Positions 45,140 through 56,814 of a DNA stretch of 64,000 nucleotides are shown piece by piece. The DNA is taken from positions 1,737,501-1,801,500 of the forward strand of contig QVRM01006574.1 of assembly GCA_003439945.1 (NCBI GenBank), given 5' to 3'. A model generated the notes under the pieces. The model ran no database searches. It saw only the letters and a list, made by a program, of their open reading frames with translations, and was not told where the DNA came from. The DNA is from Dermanyssus gallinae (lineage: Eukaryota; Arthropoda; Arachnida; Mesostigmata; Dermanyssidae). The translations under genes were made by a program, and so were the position numbers. Each line of letters starts with the position of its first letter. Within the stretch, counting starts at the first letter, position 1.

Positions 45140-46340
45140 GAAAATTGATCAATCAATCAATTTCATTTATTCGCCTTTGTAGGTAGCAGTCAAATACTTA
45201 GTCAAAAATCCATTTTCATATACAAGGGTAATAACGCAAGACTAGAGTCATTTCAGGAATAAAAACCTTTCAGCCAGGTCGGCTTGCTAGGCTTCCCAGC
45301 GATTGTACTAAGGGGTAGTTAGCCGCGTGGTATCTATCACAGGAACTCCCACATCTAGAGCATTTACAACTATCGCACGGGTCATGGAAACCCCGCTCCG
45401 CACAGAGCTTGTGGTGAAAGCCATGAATGGCGAATCGGGTCACAACATGTCTGCTTAGCCTATGTGTTCTTCTCCACCCACTATTCCTCATTGCCCCCGT
45501 CTTAAGGAGCTCTACGTCAATTTCCGCCACTTTGTCCTCCCAATCCCTGCGGTTTGCAAGAAAGGCCTTCGTCACGGGTAGATTAAAGCGACGTTGCATG
45601 TCCTCAGAGAGCAGCGGCGTGTCCGCGAGGAGGTATACGTAGCGATTCCGAGCCGTCAGATGTAGACCCACAGCTCGTTTGAGGAAAGACGCCTTGACGC
45701 GGTTTAATTGTTCGAGGTTCTCTGCCGTGAGGTGGTCCCAGGTGACTCTCACCCCATAGGTCGCGATCGGAGCTCTCTTGAGTTCGAACAGTCCGAGTGC
45801 CGTCTTCAGCGATAGTCTGTTCGGCGATTTGATCGCCCATGCCGCCAGTGCCTTCCTGCACCTCTCAGATATGTGCGCAAAGAAGCAAGTACCGGTGAAA
45901 GAGAAAATCACCCCTAAGTATGGGAAGCAGTTGATATACTTAAGTGGCGTTCTGTTAAGGCGTAGCGTGTCATCGGCTGCTATCCTTCCCCCTCTTCCGA
46001 ACTTCATGGCCACGTTTTTGGAAAGGTTTATTGTCAGGCCTAAGCCGGTGACCACATTGTGAAGACGGGTTAGTGCTTGTTGCACCTGGATCCTACTAGG
46101 TCCGTAAATTACTAGATCGTCCGCGTTCAAGATGGCCTCGACCAGGTTCCTAGGTCCCTTTATATGACTCGAGAGGTCTTTTAGGAGTACGGAGAATAAG
46201 AAAATTGACGAAAATGTATCTCTGACCACGACTAGAGAGGCTACCGTGGATGCTTGCCAGGACGAGTAGATACCCCCGACGACCGACAGCCGGGCCCTGT
46301 GGACGAAAAAGCTCATACCGAACTTTCGGCTCTGGTACGG
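45140..46340 (-). pseudogene. LINE reverse transcriptase, 3' half, with TCAA-type tail
   Basis: The minus-strand frame of about 348 codons has LFSVLLKDLSSHIKG, then NADDLVIYGPSR (motif C with Tyr replaced by Asn), GLTINLSKNVAMKF (motif D) and INCFPYLGV (motif E). It ends in a zinc-finger-like CKCSRCGSSCDRYH. The 5' part before motif B is missing. The element ends in a (TCAA)n run (plus strand 45149-45160), typical of a simple-repeat LINE tail. The C-terminus is shared with the LINE ends at 18875 and 61655. Confidence 0.85.
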
Positions 46341-47875
46341 CTGCCGGCATGAAAAGCTATCGCACTGTACCCTTCAAGTGCTTACATGAAGGGGACAAAT
46401 AAAGCTACAATCGGCAAATGTGTTCTGTATGAATCCAGATATTCTGTTGAGCAATCGGTCTACCGGTGCGTCCCCCTCACAAAGGCGCGCTCTGCGGCGT
46501 CTCGGGATGTGCAGGGTCTCTGCCTGATGGACCTGGGCCCATATAATCACACTCCCGAAAACTGGCAGCAGGGACAAACATTTTTTTTTAAACCTACAAC
46601 AGAATACGAAAGAAAAGAAGAAAAGGAATATAGACTGAGAACTTACCACCTAATGTCTTGTTAGGCCCCTACCACCTAATGCTTTGCTAGACTTCTACTA
46701 CACTATCCCTGGTCGCTGAGATATTACTTACAACAGTTCCGGCGGACAAATGATCCCAATACTAACAACTCGAGGTCTAGTCATATGCTTTCGTGAGCAG
46801 GCTCTACGTAAAGAGACACGCCCATACTAAATTCGGTGTGAGGTGTTTCATGTGAGTAAAACAAATCGATGTGAACTGCTTTGTGACACTGACTAATGTA
46901 TTATCGGTTGAGTTCAAGCAAACGATGAAAACTGCATTTTGAAGCACTGTAGGCAGAAAATTATTGATGCTGTTAGATTCATCTAGTAGCGGCGATTTAA
47001 CGATTAAACTGCGATTTAACTGCGACTGTATTAACCTTCACTCAAAATAATTTCCTTTCCCCCTTAGCGCAACTTGCGATAGCAGGTACTAATGAATGGT
47101 CGTATACCTGCATAAGATATCTCTATTGACCATATCGTAAGCTTTTAGATCCAGAAAGTCCCTAATACAACCTTGTCCCCTCATTCTAGATATTTCAACT
47201 ATTTAATTAAATAAAAAAATAAGATCGTCTTACCTATATCCCTCCCTAAACCCACATTGCCAATCCCCAATTTCACCGTTTGCTTCTTTCCTATTTTGTA
47301 CCCGGCTCTTAAAAATCTTGCCCGGTCCTAAACATTTGCATGAAAATACGGTAAGTAATTGGTGTAATAGTTATCGGTCATCTATTTATCGAATCATCAT
47401 TATCGACACTATTCTTTAGCTGTGATTATGCCTGTATTCATTCTCGATATCCCTTTACTAACTCCTTTAGTGTAGACTTTTTCGTGCTCAATATTAGTCA
47501 TGCCTTTTCCCGCATTGACTACATTTGTTTTCTGGTGTCTGCTTAAGATTTTCTGAGATTTGCAAGGTTGCCCATGGCCAACCTTCGGATCACATACAAC
47601 GCCCCCTCCAGTTGCAACACTCCCCGCTGTCTTGATTTGATCTGCGTTCGCATTCCGCGGTTGCTGTGCTTATTGTTTGAAATCTGTTGTCTCTTCGTCT
47701 CCTGTAGACTTTGTCCCCCCAGTTGCCTCCCTGATTCATACTGTACGCGGTACCTCGCTTTCCCTAGTCAATCATTTGTTGTGTTTTTCTCCCGTAGTAA
47801 ATTTCCCTGTTTATATATGCTATACTATATATGCTGTCACGCGTGCTGTTATTCTTAAGTAGAATTCCAATTTTT
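46341..47875. other. Non-coding interval
   Basis: Part of 46374-46600 may be more LINE sequence on the minus strand, but no motif is secure. The rest is A+T-rich with no gene. Confidence 0.35.
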
Positions 47876-47879
47876 GACT

Positions 47880-47950
47880 TAGTGGGCCGGTATTGTGGGA
47901 TTGAACCCACAAAAACTGGTTGTCCCCCCCATCACCCGATGTATGCCGGC
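47880..47950 (-). mobile_element. tRNA-like SINE head or tRNA pseudogene
   Basis: Read on the minus strand it has a B-box GTGGGTTCAATCCCAC followed by CCGGCCCACT, close to the GACCGGCCACTC that follows the B-box in the elements at 52.5 and 53.2 kb. The T-loop is one base short and no good cloverleaf forms, so it is not a working tRNA gene. Confidence 0.4.
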
Positions 47951-49568
47951 GTCAGTAGCATTTGAGAGTAACTCTGGGGCTCTTTTCGTTAGTTCGCAAT
48001 CGGGTGATCTGAGAAGAGAACTATTCCTGGCGTAGCCCCATCCCGTCCAGACTGGCTGTGTCCGGCGTAGCAAAGAAGGCCTTTGTTTAGAGAACGGCGA
48101 AACGCGCCCATGTCAATCAATCCAAATATCTAATGCCTGTCTGCAAATAGAGCACGCTTATGTTGTTAAACACCTTCAAGACAGGATCGACTTGACACGA
48201 TAGGCGGTGACTGCGCGTTTTCAGGCTGAGAATGCGGTACACAGTCTTGCTCTCTAATTAGAGAAGCAGGGCCGCACTTTGACGCGTCAGACTCCGAGAA
48301 TTCTGTTACAGTAGCAGGGGCGCCCACAATGCTGTACTATTTGTGGTTTGTTTACTCAGATCATATGAAGGCAATGGAGTCGTGCGTAGCCCACAGCTAG
48401 CTTGACGCAAGACTACTTGGCGTAGAGAAACGAAGCGTTCGTGCTTCTCGGCTGTCTTTCGAAAGTTCGTTAGCCAGCCGGCCTGTTTAGTGTTGTCGAG
48501 AGACTGGCCGCTAATCGGATTCGCCTTTTTTTAGCGGCTATTTGCGCCAAACGCCCCCGAAACGCTGGCCGCGCCTCATCTGCGACGGTATGGCGGGCAC
48601 CTAACAAGATTCGTACTCGGTGAGTGAGAGAATTATTCGTATACAACCACCGCGTTGTTTCGTCAGTGCGAAAACGAAATAAATAAGGCCCCTGCTAGGT
48701 TAAGTTGCAAATAACCAATTTGGCGGCGTCACTCTGGGCAACAGTGTGCAAACGCCTACTGAAGAAAGTCACACCGGCAAGGCGCGTTCGTCATTCGTGC
48801 CTAATTCGTAGTCGTAGGGGATAGAGTTATCATATATGAGTAATATAATAAAAAATCCAGAAATTGTGTGTAACTGCGAATCACATCACTAATAGGCCCC
48901 TGTTAGTGACCGTGTCCTACAGCTAATATTGTTGGTGATCGTGTCCCCTGTTGGTGATTGCTCGCATTACTCCTTAGTGAGTACACGCGAATAACTAGTG
49001 CACACCTGAAATCGAAAGCCTCTTTTCTCCAGGATCTTTTACGGGAAAGCCTACCTGACGTTGACGCTTTGCTTATAAATTCGCGTAGCAAATTATCGTG
49101 ACGTTCTCCACGATAGACATCTCAGAGGACAGCTTAATGCTTCAGTAGTATGTGTTGCTCAAATATGTTGTTAAGGAAATTTGGCTTAGTGCAGTTTTAG
49201 CAACAAGTGGTAGCGGCGTAGCAGAAATGTTATGTCGCTTATTAAGAAACTTTCTTCAGATATGTAAAAAAGGACTTTAAAGTCCTTAATGCTAGACTTC
49301 CGCCGCACACAAAAAGTGAATGCTGAATAAGACTTTCCAAATTTAAGTTTGTACAGTGTACGTTAAAGGGTAATATATGACTGCAAGCTTCACAGCTTCG
49401 GCAACTTAGTTTCCCCGATCGCGCCAAGCTGCAGGTTTTCCATCTATTTGTGGAGTTTCTCACTCTGGCGCAGCCGTTCGGGGGTGGCACCTTTGCAGGA
49501 ACCAGACGTAGGGCTCAGGTGTTGCAAAGTATTTCTCTCAGGGCCGTCTTTGACACACATAGGCTTGG

Positions 49569-49570
<2 letters not shown>
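47951..49570. other. Non-coding interval
   Basis: No gene or repeat is recognised. Confidence 0.4.

Positions 49571-49603
<33 letters not shown>
49571..49603. repeat. (AT)n microsatellite
   Basis: A dinucleotide tract of about 33 bp. Confidence 0.9.
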
Positions 49604-49605
<2 letters not shown>

Positions 49606-49929
49606 AAATACAAGTTCGTAAGTAATAGAATATCATCGAGTTAAAGGCGCAAGGGAACCTCTTCGACAGGTATCGATATGGTCGTATAAACGGCACACAC
49701 CGCCGACGTCAGGATTGTGGAAGTCTTTTCTCTGGCAGAGTTTTTGGTGGGATTCACAGCGCGTCACAAAACGTCGATTAGGTTATAGTGGTGTCTGCGG
49801 AGGTATATGGCTTTGCTCTGAAAAACTGGCAGTCAGGGTTTGTGTGTTGGAATTCTCACCTGCATTAGCGAGCTTCTGGACCACAGCATTACGAGAAGCA
49901 GTGTCATAGGGGAGTTCAGATCAACAAAT

Positions 49930-50230
49930 TAGCCCCGTAGAAACCTTTCCCGTGATTATGACGACGTTACAGGCTTCGAATAATGATTTCGTGCAAGCTT
50001 TTATAACCCACGTAACCTTTAGGGAAGCCATGCTGCTTTTCGGAGCACTATTTTGCGACAGACGAATGTCGAATGCGTATTGTGAGCACTGGTGCCAAAA
50101 TCTTATAAATGCAATCATTGTTGTATTCCGCCAGGATGCATCCCCGCCAGGATCAGATACCACTAGGATCACCTTTTCGTGTTGCGGTGGCCTTAAGTAT
50201 GCATTCCCCCCATGTTCCCGGAACATAGCC
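49930..50230 (-). pseudogene. Possible LINE reverse transcriptase fragment
   Basis: One minus-strand frame reads IYKILAPVLTIRI and then CSEKQHGFPKG, resembling the YK...L..R and QHGFRKG block of non-LTR reverse transcriptases. Stops interrupt it and no YADD box is found nearby, so the call is tentative. Confidence 0.35.
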
Positions 50231-52490
50231 CTTATCTAGGCGTTTATTGAAGAGAAGGAGAATGAGGTGTGTATATGAGGTGTTCATTTCGGACTAGTCG
50301 GGACCGAAGGCTTTATTCCCTTTCGCTTGGCCTCGCTGTAACATATATGTGCCTCTAGAGAAGCTACTAGAGCCTTTTCAGATTCCTTATCAGGTTCTAC
50401 TGCAACTAAGATTTCCCGAGGAGCTGTATTTATAAAGGCAAACATTCCATGGAAATGCCCACAAAACACATTTCCAAAAATTGTGTAACTGCAAATCACA
50501 TTATGCGCTGTACGAGCAGTGAAATGAGATTCCGTACTTCCATGTCTAGCCTTTGTTCCTGCTTAATAATAAATTCCGGATCTCTGTAGCTGTGAGGAAC
50601 CGATGTTTTTTGCGCAGGTATACCTAAATGTTTTAGTTTGTTTCGATGCTGATAGCAGAATTTGCTCATAACATTCCCGAGCAAGCCATTGGGAGGATCT
50701 TTTGAAATGCGTTTGAAAGAAAGTTAACTACATAAGATTTTGGGATCCAATCGATTGAGGATCTCACTCTGCGAAGCCTTCCAAAATCAGCTTAATATTG
50801 ATTTTCTTGGAGACACCTCGTTTGCTAAGAATTACATTTAACGCAATGAAGGAAACAGCAATAGAGACGGTAGGTGTTTCCTTAGGCCTGTAAGCGTTAA
50901 TTATTCATACCCCTAATAATATCCTAAGGGCCAGTGATAATCGTAAATTGGCCACGCGGGATTTATCCGGCAAGCACATGCTAAGGCGTGTATCTTAGAC
51001 GATTGGTGTCGGAAAACCGTGAACTGATAAACAAATGTATTTAGTCATGCCTACAGACAAGACAGTGTTCAAACATCCGCCCTGGGAAAGCGATTCTATC
51101 AGCTTGAAGTAGAGTAAGGACTCAAAATACCGATAGTCTCAAAAGGCTTTTTCACGTGGAATCCTCAAGTGAAGACCCAGAAATGTTGTTCTGATTGGGA
51201 AATGCCGTCTTTTTGTCAATTTTAGATTTAAGCCTTTTAAAGGCAGTGTCGATCTAGTCCTATAAGTTATACCAATAGGAATCTACATATTCTGCATCAT
51301 CATTGGATTTTTCATGACATAGGGTATACGGTATTTGCGTCTGGGATACGCGGAAGACACCGTCTTAGTCTCCAAAAAATGGGACACTCAAACAACTATT
51401 AGGGTGGAAATATTTTAGATAAAAGCATGGGCTAGTTAAAAAAAGAATTCATTAAGTAATACAGCATTTCAATCATGGCGTTCGGTGGCAGTGGAACTAA
51501 ACTCAAATATAACTTATATGTCTATACAGTAAACAACTCTCGAAGTAACTTCTCCATTTCTAAAATCTTAAACTACCACACGCGAGTTTGAAATCACACT
51601 ATACAGTAAAGCATATTTAGGAGAAACACGGTTGAAACGTAAAATGAGTGCCTGGGACTGCAATGGTTTAAACAGACAACTTGTGGAGCTTTAGAGATAC
51701 TGTCTTAATCGTGCAGGTTTTGCGCATCGATCAGCGCAAGGCAATTCCACTTTCCAATTTTGTAAACCCTGCTGTGTGATCTGATACACCCAAGTTTTGA
51801 GCAGGTTTGAGCACTGCTGACCGACAAATTCAATCGGTCGTTTCACTCGGTTGTTGTAGAACGCAGACGACCTTTCACTGCAACTGGGCCATATTGGAGA
51901 TCAAAATCCACTCAAATGTTTAGAATCAAGATTCCCACTGTACGAATCGTCACATGGGCCCGACAGCGGTACAAACCTTCGCAGTCGTAGTCGCCCTGGC
52001 GACTCTGAATTAAAAAGGTTTAGGCCTTAGTTATGTTGTTACTAATAGGGCATATTTCGTAAAATGCATTTTTCAAAGTAAAAACTTTTTAACGGTTCCG
52101 TTGCCAAGACCTTGAACGCGCTCTTCAGGTCGTATAGCACTCTTTTGATAATAATAATTTTACGCGACTTAAACAATTGTGGCCGCTGAGGTTTGGCGCA
52201 ATTAAAGCTTATTCATAATGAATCTACAGTTTAGTGTTTCTCTTACTTTAAATTCGGTTCTTATTATTCTCAAAAGCCGATAGTGTGGTATGTCTGTCCA
52301 ATTCCGTTTGGCAGTCGATTAATCTGACGTTCGACATTTTTTGCTTCGCCTGACGGTTACCAAGGAACTATGTGCAAGTTCAAGTGCGTGAACATTTTTC
52401 ATGGGAAAGGACCATGCTGCTTTCTGGACAAGTGTATTGTATAACAAATTTGTGAGAGATATCTTTGCTAGATGTGCATATTCGACGTTT
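50231..52490. other. Non-coding interval
   Basis: No recognisable gene, transposon or long repeat. Confidence 0.45.
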
Positions 52491-52494
52491 TTTT

Positions 52495-52690
52495 TGGCTG
52501 GCTAAGGATAAGCCAAACCAAACGAGGTGTCTCGGAAGATTGTCGGTTCAAATCCAGGACCGACCGCTCTTAAATTGGTTTTCGTGTGTTTCTCAATTAA
52601 CAAAGCGAATAGCGTCCAGGTTGGTTTTAATCGACCTGGACGTTAGAACAAAATGACACGAGGAGCACAGATACCTTAAGAAGTGGTTGT
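52495..52690 (+). mobile_element. tRNA-like SINE, second family, copy 1
   Basis: A GGCTGGCTAAGGATAAGCC region (A-box-like) is followed by B-box GGTTCAAATCC and then GACCGACCGCTCTTAAATTGGTTT. The last block is shared with the minus-strand copy at 53.16 kb, so both are tRNA-derived heads with a common start of the body. Confidence 0.55.
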
Positions 52691-53149
52691 GGTGGTATCG
52701 AGACTACACATCTCACAACGAGTACACGATTAGAACTATTGCACCCATTTAACCCTCCATTGTCCTTCGCTTTCTGTCTAGTGGTTAAATCGTAATAAAA
52801 TTACCTGCTCTGAAAACACGTCTAGCTGCATTTTTGTGTGTTATTTTAAAAGAGGCAGGCGAACATGCATTTTCGCGTGGCTAGGCTATTTGTTGTTGGT
52901 AAACGGTGGAACCTCAGCAGAGCTGACTACCTTCTATCACCTAACTTCTTCCGTTCGTCTCTTGGCGGAGAAATGAACCAGGAATTCTTCTCGAGTGTCT
53001 TTCACATTTCTCATCTCATGTCTGACGTATCCGTCCGTCGTCATCTTTATTTTTATTTTTTATTTTCCCGTAAGGTAATTGCCCGTGTACGGATTTTTCA
53101 TGTCATGGCTAAGTTTATTGCACTCCGGCATTTACCTTGTCTAAATTGG

Positions 53150-53255
53150 AAACCATGCAAACCAATTTAAGAGTGGCCGGTCTGGGTCTCGAACCCAGTC
53201 CTCCCGAAGGCAAGGCAAAGGCTTTGCCACTAAGCCACCTTGCTCGGAGATCCTC
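53150..53255 (-). mobile_element. tRNA-like SINE, second family, copy 2
   Basis: Read on the minus strand: GGTGGCTTAGTGGC (A-box), GGGTTCGAGACCC (B-box), then GACCGGCCACTCTTAAATTGGTTT, matching the 52.5-kb copy. The acceptor stem does not pair, so this is a retroposon head, not a tRNA gene. Confidence 0.6.
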
Positions 53256-53671
53256 GATCTCACATCAGATTGCAACTCGGTATACTATGAAGCGTTGAGA
53301 ACGTACGAAGCTTTCCGTAAGTTGACGCAAACGTCTGTTAGCATTAGGCGTAAGATCTTACTAGCACATAGGACAATTAATTGCCTAAGCCTATTTGGCT
53401 TTCTAGCAAGCCTCTATTTGGACCAAACCTCAGGCGAATTTCGAGCAGGTGTAACTGATAACGTTAACACGCAAAAGCTAATGTTGAGAGTATTGTAATC
53501 CTGACTACTGACTGACTGGACGTTTGGATGGTGGGGTTGTTGTCGAACGTCATTAGGGCATTTTTGTACAGATAAATAGGCAACATTTTAAAAGTAGTTA
53601 GGGTTTATTATTTAATGTTATGGTTACATGGAAATGTGAATAACTAACTACACCTGGGCTTGTGAGGAGTG
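53256..53671. other. Non-coding interval
   Basis: A plus-strand frame at 53295-53498 is unrecognised. No other feature is seen. Confidence 0.35.
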
Positions 53672-53850
53672 CTACCAGTCGAGCTTGTCGTCGAGGCAAT
53701 CCCTCATTGTGCCCATAATTGCTGCCGCATTGCCGCGCTGAACCGCCAGAGATAGTCGCTGAAGTAAAAAGTCAAAAGCCTGTTCGATTCGTTTGCCGAT
53801 CTTCTGTAGGAGCGACCCTGTTTCAGGGCCAGGCCCCCCGAGTGTCTCTA
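53672..53850 (-). pseudogene. R4-like retrotransposon endonuclease C-terminus, fragment
   Basis: The minus-strand reading has TLGGPGPETGSLLQKIGKRI and then FLLQRLSLAVQRGNAAAIMGT before a stop at 53672. This is the same C-terminal block as at 110-322 and 39252-39515. It is the third R4-like 3' end in the window. Upstream sequence is lost at an alternating TA/TG region. Confidence 0.75.
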
Positions 53851-54386
53851 TCTTTACATACTCATATACACATACATATGCTTATGTACACATCAGCAGT
53901 TGTGGCTTGGGCAGCTAACGTTCGGTTCTAAAAGACGAGATGAGACGTTGCCACACGTAAGATCCGAACCTACTCTGGTAGAATTCTTGCTTCTTCCTTG
54001 ATTAAAAACGTCGAATTCCTCTGTGAAGAACGCCACTCACGTTCAGTATGAGCACCCACTTATATTGGCTAAAAAGTTATAAAAAAAAAACTTGTGGTAT
54101 ATAGTAGTGTCCTATCAGTCAAAACTTTTTCTAAAGAACCTAGACATTCACTGGTTTGACCCCCTCTCCCAGATGACCTTGTCGAAGACATGTCTTACAC
54201 GGGCGTAGCGAGGAAGAAACAGCTACCGCTCAGGGGGCTCGCGCTAAGGGGTTTCAGCTCGGTGTAAAAATATATCTAGTTACTATAGGATACTACACAA
54301 GTACAAGCTTAAAACGAAATATTATAGGTGCAGGCGTACGTGTTTCTCATCTAAGTGTCACAATCTGTTAATTTGCATTTCCTTAG
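53851..54386. other. Non-coding interval upstream of paralogue 2
   Basis: It ends in an acceptor-like TGCATTTCCTTAG (AG at 54385-54386), placed much as the one before paralogue 1. No upstream exon is identified. Confidence 0.4.
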
Positions 54387-54430
54387 AACAAAAGATACGG
54401 TCTTCCTGGGCTGTCGCCGGCACGCGTCCG

Positions 54431-56814
54431 ATGGGTGTACCAAAGCAGGGTGAAAAAGACGACGATGACGAAGCCTCGCGAAAGTTGTCGGAGATGACTG
54501 ACAATCTACCGGATAAATCCACAGGCGGGGCCCCGACACAAAAGAACCTTGCCGAAGCGGACACCGACTCGGCGAAAATCTCCATCTCGGTTAATGTGTC
54601 AAATGTGTCAGCTCTTTGTGAAACTGGCAAGAAGATCGTGAAGACGGATGAGATTCAACCAGATAAAACTCCATCAAAGTTAGACGCCAGGTTAGAGGAT
54701 GGTCTCGATACGCTGCGCTCGTGCGTCCCGCTGGACACGTCGCCGTGTCAGAAGGAATCGACAATGGGAAAGAAAGGCAAGAGTTCGATTTTGCACGCAG
54801 GTACCAAAAAGTGTCCGTCAATCGCCAAGTCCGCACCCGCAGAATTGAAGGCGGCCAAAGGATGCACGCCGACGGTGGCGGTGAAGATGCCAGTAGTCAA
54901 AACTGGAACGCAACGAAAGCCCGTCAGAGTAAAAACAAGCCATTCAGAACCGAAAAAAATTCGCACACCTGACCAGACAAGTCCACCAAAAGCTCTAGAG
55001 TTGCCCGATGACAGTATGATATCGTCGATTACGCCGACACCGAAAGGGGACTCCCTGCTTGCGCCGCAGGCTGATCCCAGCCACAAAACTGCCCCAGAAA
55101 AGAAAACTGTAAGCTCGGACGCCCCGTTCGCAGGAATGCAGGCCGCAGCACAGCTGAGCGAGGCAAAGCAAGCATCGCACCAAGGTAAAAGTTCTATAGC
55201 AGATAACGGGCAGTCTGATGTCGAAACGAATTTGCAACCTAAACTTGAGACCACTGGCTTAGCGCCACCGACTGCTGTAAGCTGCAAGGATGAAAAGCCA
55301 ATAGTAACATTATCATCATCATCATCATCATCAGCGGCAGCAGCAGCAGCTAAAGTGACTTCGACCGAACCGGAGAATACGAAAGAATCTACGAAGAATT
55401 CGTCCTCGGCGTCTACGCCTGCGCCGAGTCCTACCAGTATACAAGGGGCGGGCAAAACGTCGCCAGAGAATGAGTCGCGCGGTGACTGGCGAGAATGTCC
55501 TCATTGTCAGCCGATAAAGAAACATGCTGAGCCCGAAAAAGTCCCTGAAGTGCGATCAAGTCCAAGTAAATCCCAACCTGAAACGCGTTCAAGTCCAAGT
55601 AATCCAAACCTGAAACGCGGTCAAGTCCAAGTAAATCCCAACCTGAAACGCGGTCAAGTCCAAGCACGCCCAAACCTGAAGTGCGGTCAAGTCCAAGTAA
55701 ATCCAAACCTGAATTGCGGTCAAGTCCTAGTAAATCCCAACCTGAAACGCGGTCAAGTCCAAGTAAATTCCAACCTGAAACGCGGTCAAGTCCAAGTAAA
55801 TCCAAACCTGAAACGCGGTCGAGTCCAAGTGCGTCCAAACCTGAAACGCGCTCAAGTCCTAGTAAGTCCAAACCTGAAGTGCGCTCAAGTCCTAGTACAT
55901 CCAAACCTGAAGTGCGCTCAAGTCCTAGCAAATCCAAACCTGAAGAGCGCTCAAGTCCTAGCAAATCCAAACCTGAAGTGCGCTCAAGTCCTAGCAAATC
56001 CAAACCTGAAGAGCGCTCAAGTCCTAGCAAATCCAAACCTGAAGAGCGCTCAAGTCCTAGCAAATCCAAACCTGAAGTGCGCTCAAGTCCTAGCAAATCC
56101 AAACCTGAAGTGCGCTCAAGTCCTAGCAAATCCAAACCTGAAGTGCGCTCAAGTCCTAGCAAATCCAAACCTGAAGTGCGCTCAAGTCCTAGCAAATCCA
56201 AACCTGAAATGCGCTCAAGTCCTAGCAAATCCAAACCTGAAGTGCGCTCAAGTCCTAGTAAATCGAAACCTGACGATCGGTCAAGTCCTAGTAGATTCAA
56301 ACCAGAGGTTTCGAAGAAAGAAGTAACATCAGACGAAAGCCAACAGCCAATAGTTACGTCCGTTTCGTCGACTAAGAGTGCTCGGAGTAAAGAGCTCAAA
56401 GAACCCGCCGTAACAGAAGCCAAGCGGCGTCCGAAAGCTGTTCTGGACTTTGATCCGGAGGCGTTTCCTCCGGCAAGTCCAGGCAGCGCCGTAATCGTGC
56501 CCGGGGTCTGTCAGTGCCCGATAATACTGGACGACAGCCGCCCTCCTCCCGGTAAGCGTCTTCCGCCGCCACCGTCGTTGGCCGCCAAGCGACAGGGGAA
56601 ACGCTTCTCTATCGGCAAACGTCCAAGGGGTTCGTTTCGGCCAAAAGCCTCAAAGGGGCCGAGTCGTTCACGAGGCCCCACCAAGCGAACCGAGAAAGGC
56701 AAAAAGAGTGTGATGACTCAGTCCGGATCTGTACGTTTGCGCGGAAGCAAAATTTCAAGAAGTTCCAGCCGTGGTCCTAGTCGTAGCTCGGGCGGAATCA
56801 AAAAAGGCGACTAA
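54431..56814 (+). CDS. Long disordered basic protein with SSPSKSKPEVR repeats and PPGKRLPPPP motif (paralogue 2); one frameshift
   Basis: The frame opens MGVPKQGEKDDDDE, comparable to MNVPHEAEQ of paralogue 1, though upstream codons stay open to the splice-acceptor-like site. About 370 residues of Ser/Thr/Lys-rich sequence include a Ser-then-Ala run and a CPHC pair. Then comes a tandem array of an 11-residue unit (SSPSKSKPEVR). At about 55601-55603 one A is missing in a unit, so the starting frame runs on as an artefactual PNLKRGQVQV repeat to 56326. The original frame resumes one base over and reaches 56814, about 794 codons in all. The C-terminus has CQCP, a DD pair, PPGKRLPPPP (about 56542) and an Arg/Ser-rich tail. 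Function unknown. Repeated S-P and basic residues suggest a phosphorylated nucleic-acid-binding or chromatin protein, by inference only. Confidence 0.7.
55551..56290 (+). repeat. 33-bp tandem repeat array within paralogue 2, about 22 units
   Basis: The unit is close to TCAAGTCCTAGCAAATCCAA plus ACCTGAAGTGCGC. Early units differ as a group (CCAAGT and GAAACGCGG, giving QPETR or KPETR) from later ones (CCTAGC and GAAGTGCGC, giving KPEVR). One unit at about 55590 is 32 bp. No unit contains a stop in three of the frames, which explains the long overlapping frames on both strands. Confidence 0.95.

Noticed and set aside
47880..53255. Functional tRNA genes
   Set aside because: The A and B boxes are tRNA-like, but acceptor stems and T-loops do not form proper cloverleaves. 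The shared downstream body at 52.5 and 53.2 kb points to SINEs.
55431..56423. Long minus-strand frame of about 330 codons reading LERTSGLDLLG repeats
   Set aside because: It is the antisense shadow of the 33-bp array in paralogue 2. The array is stop-free in several frames, and there is no start context or conserved end.
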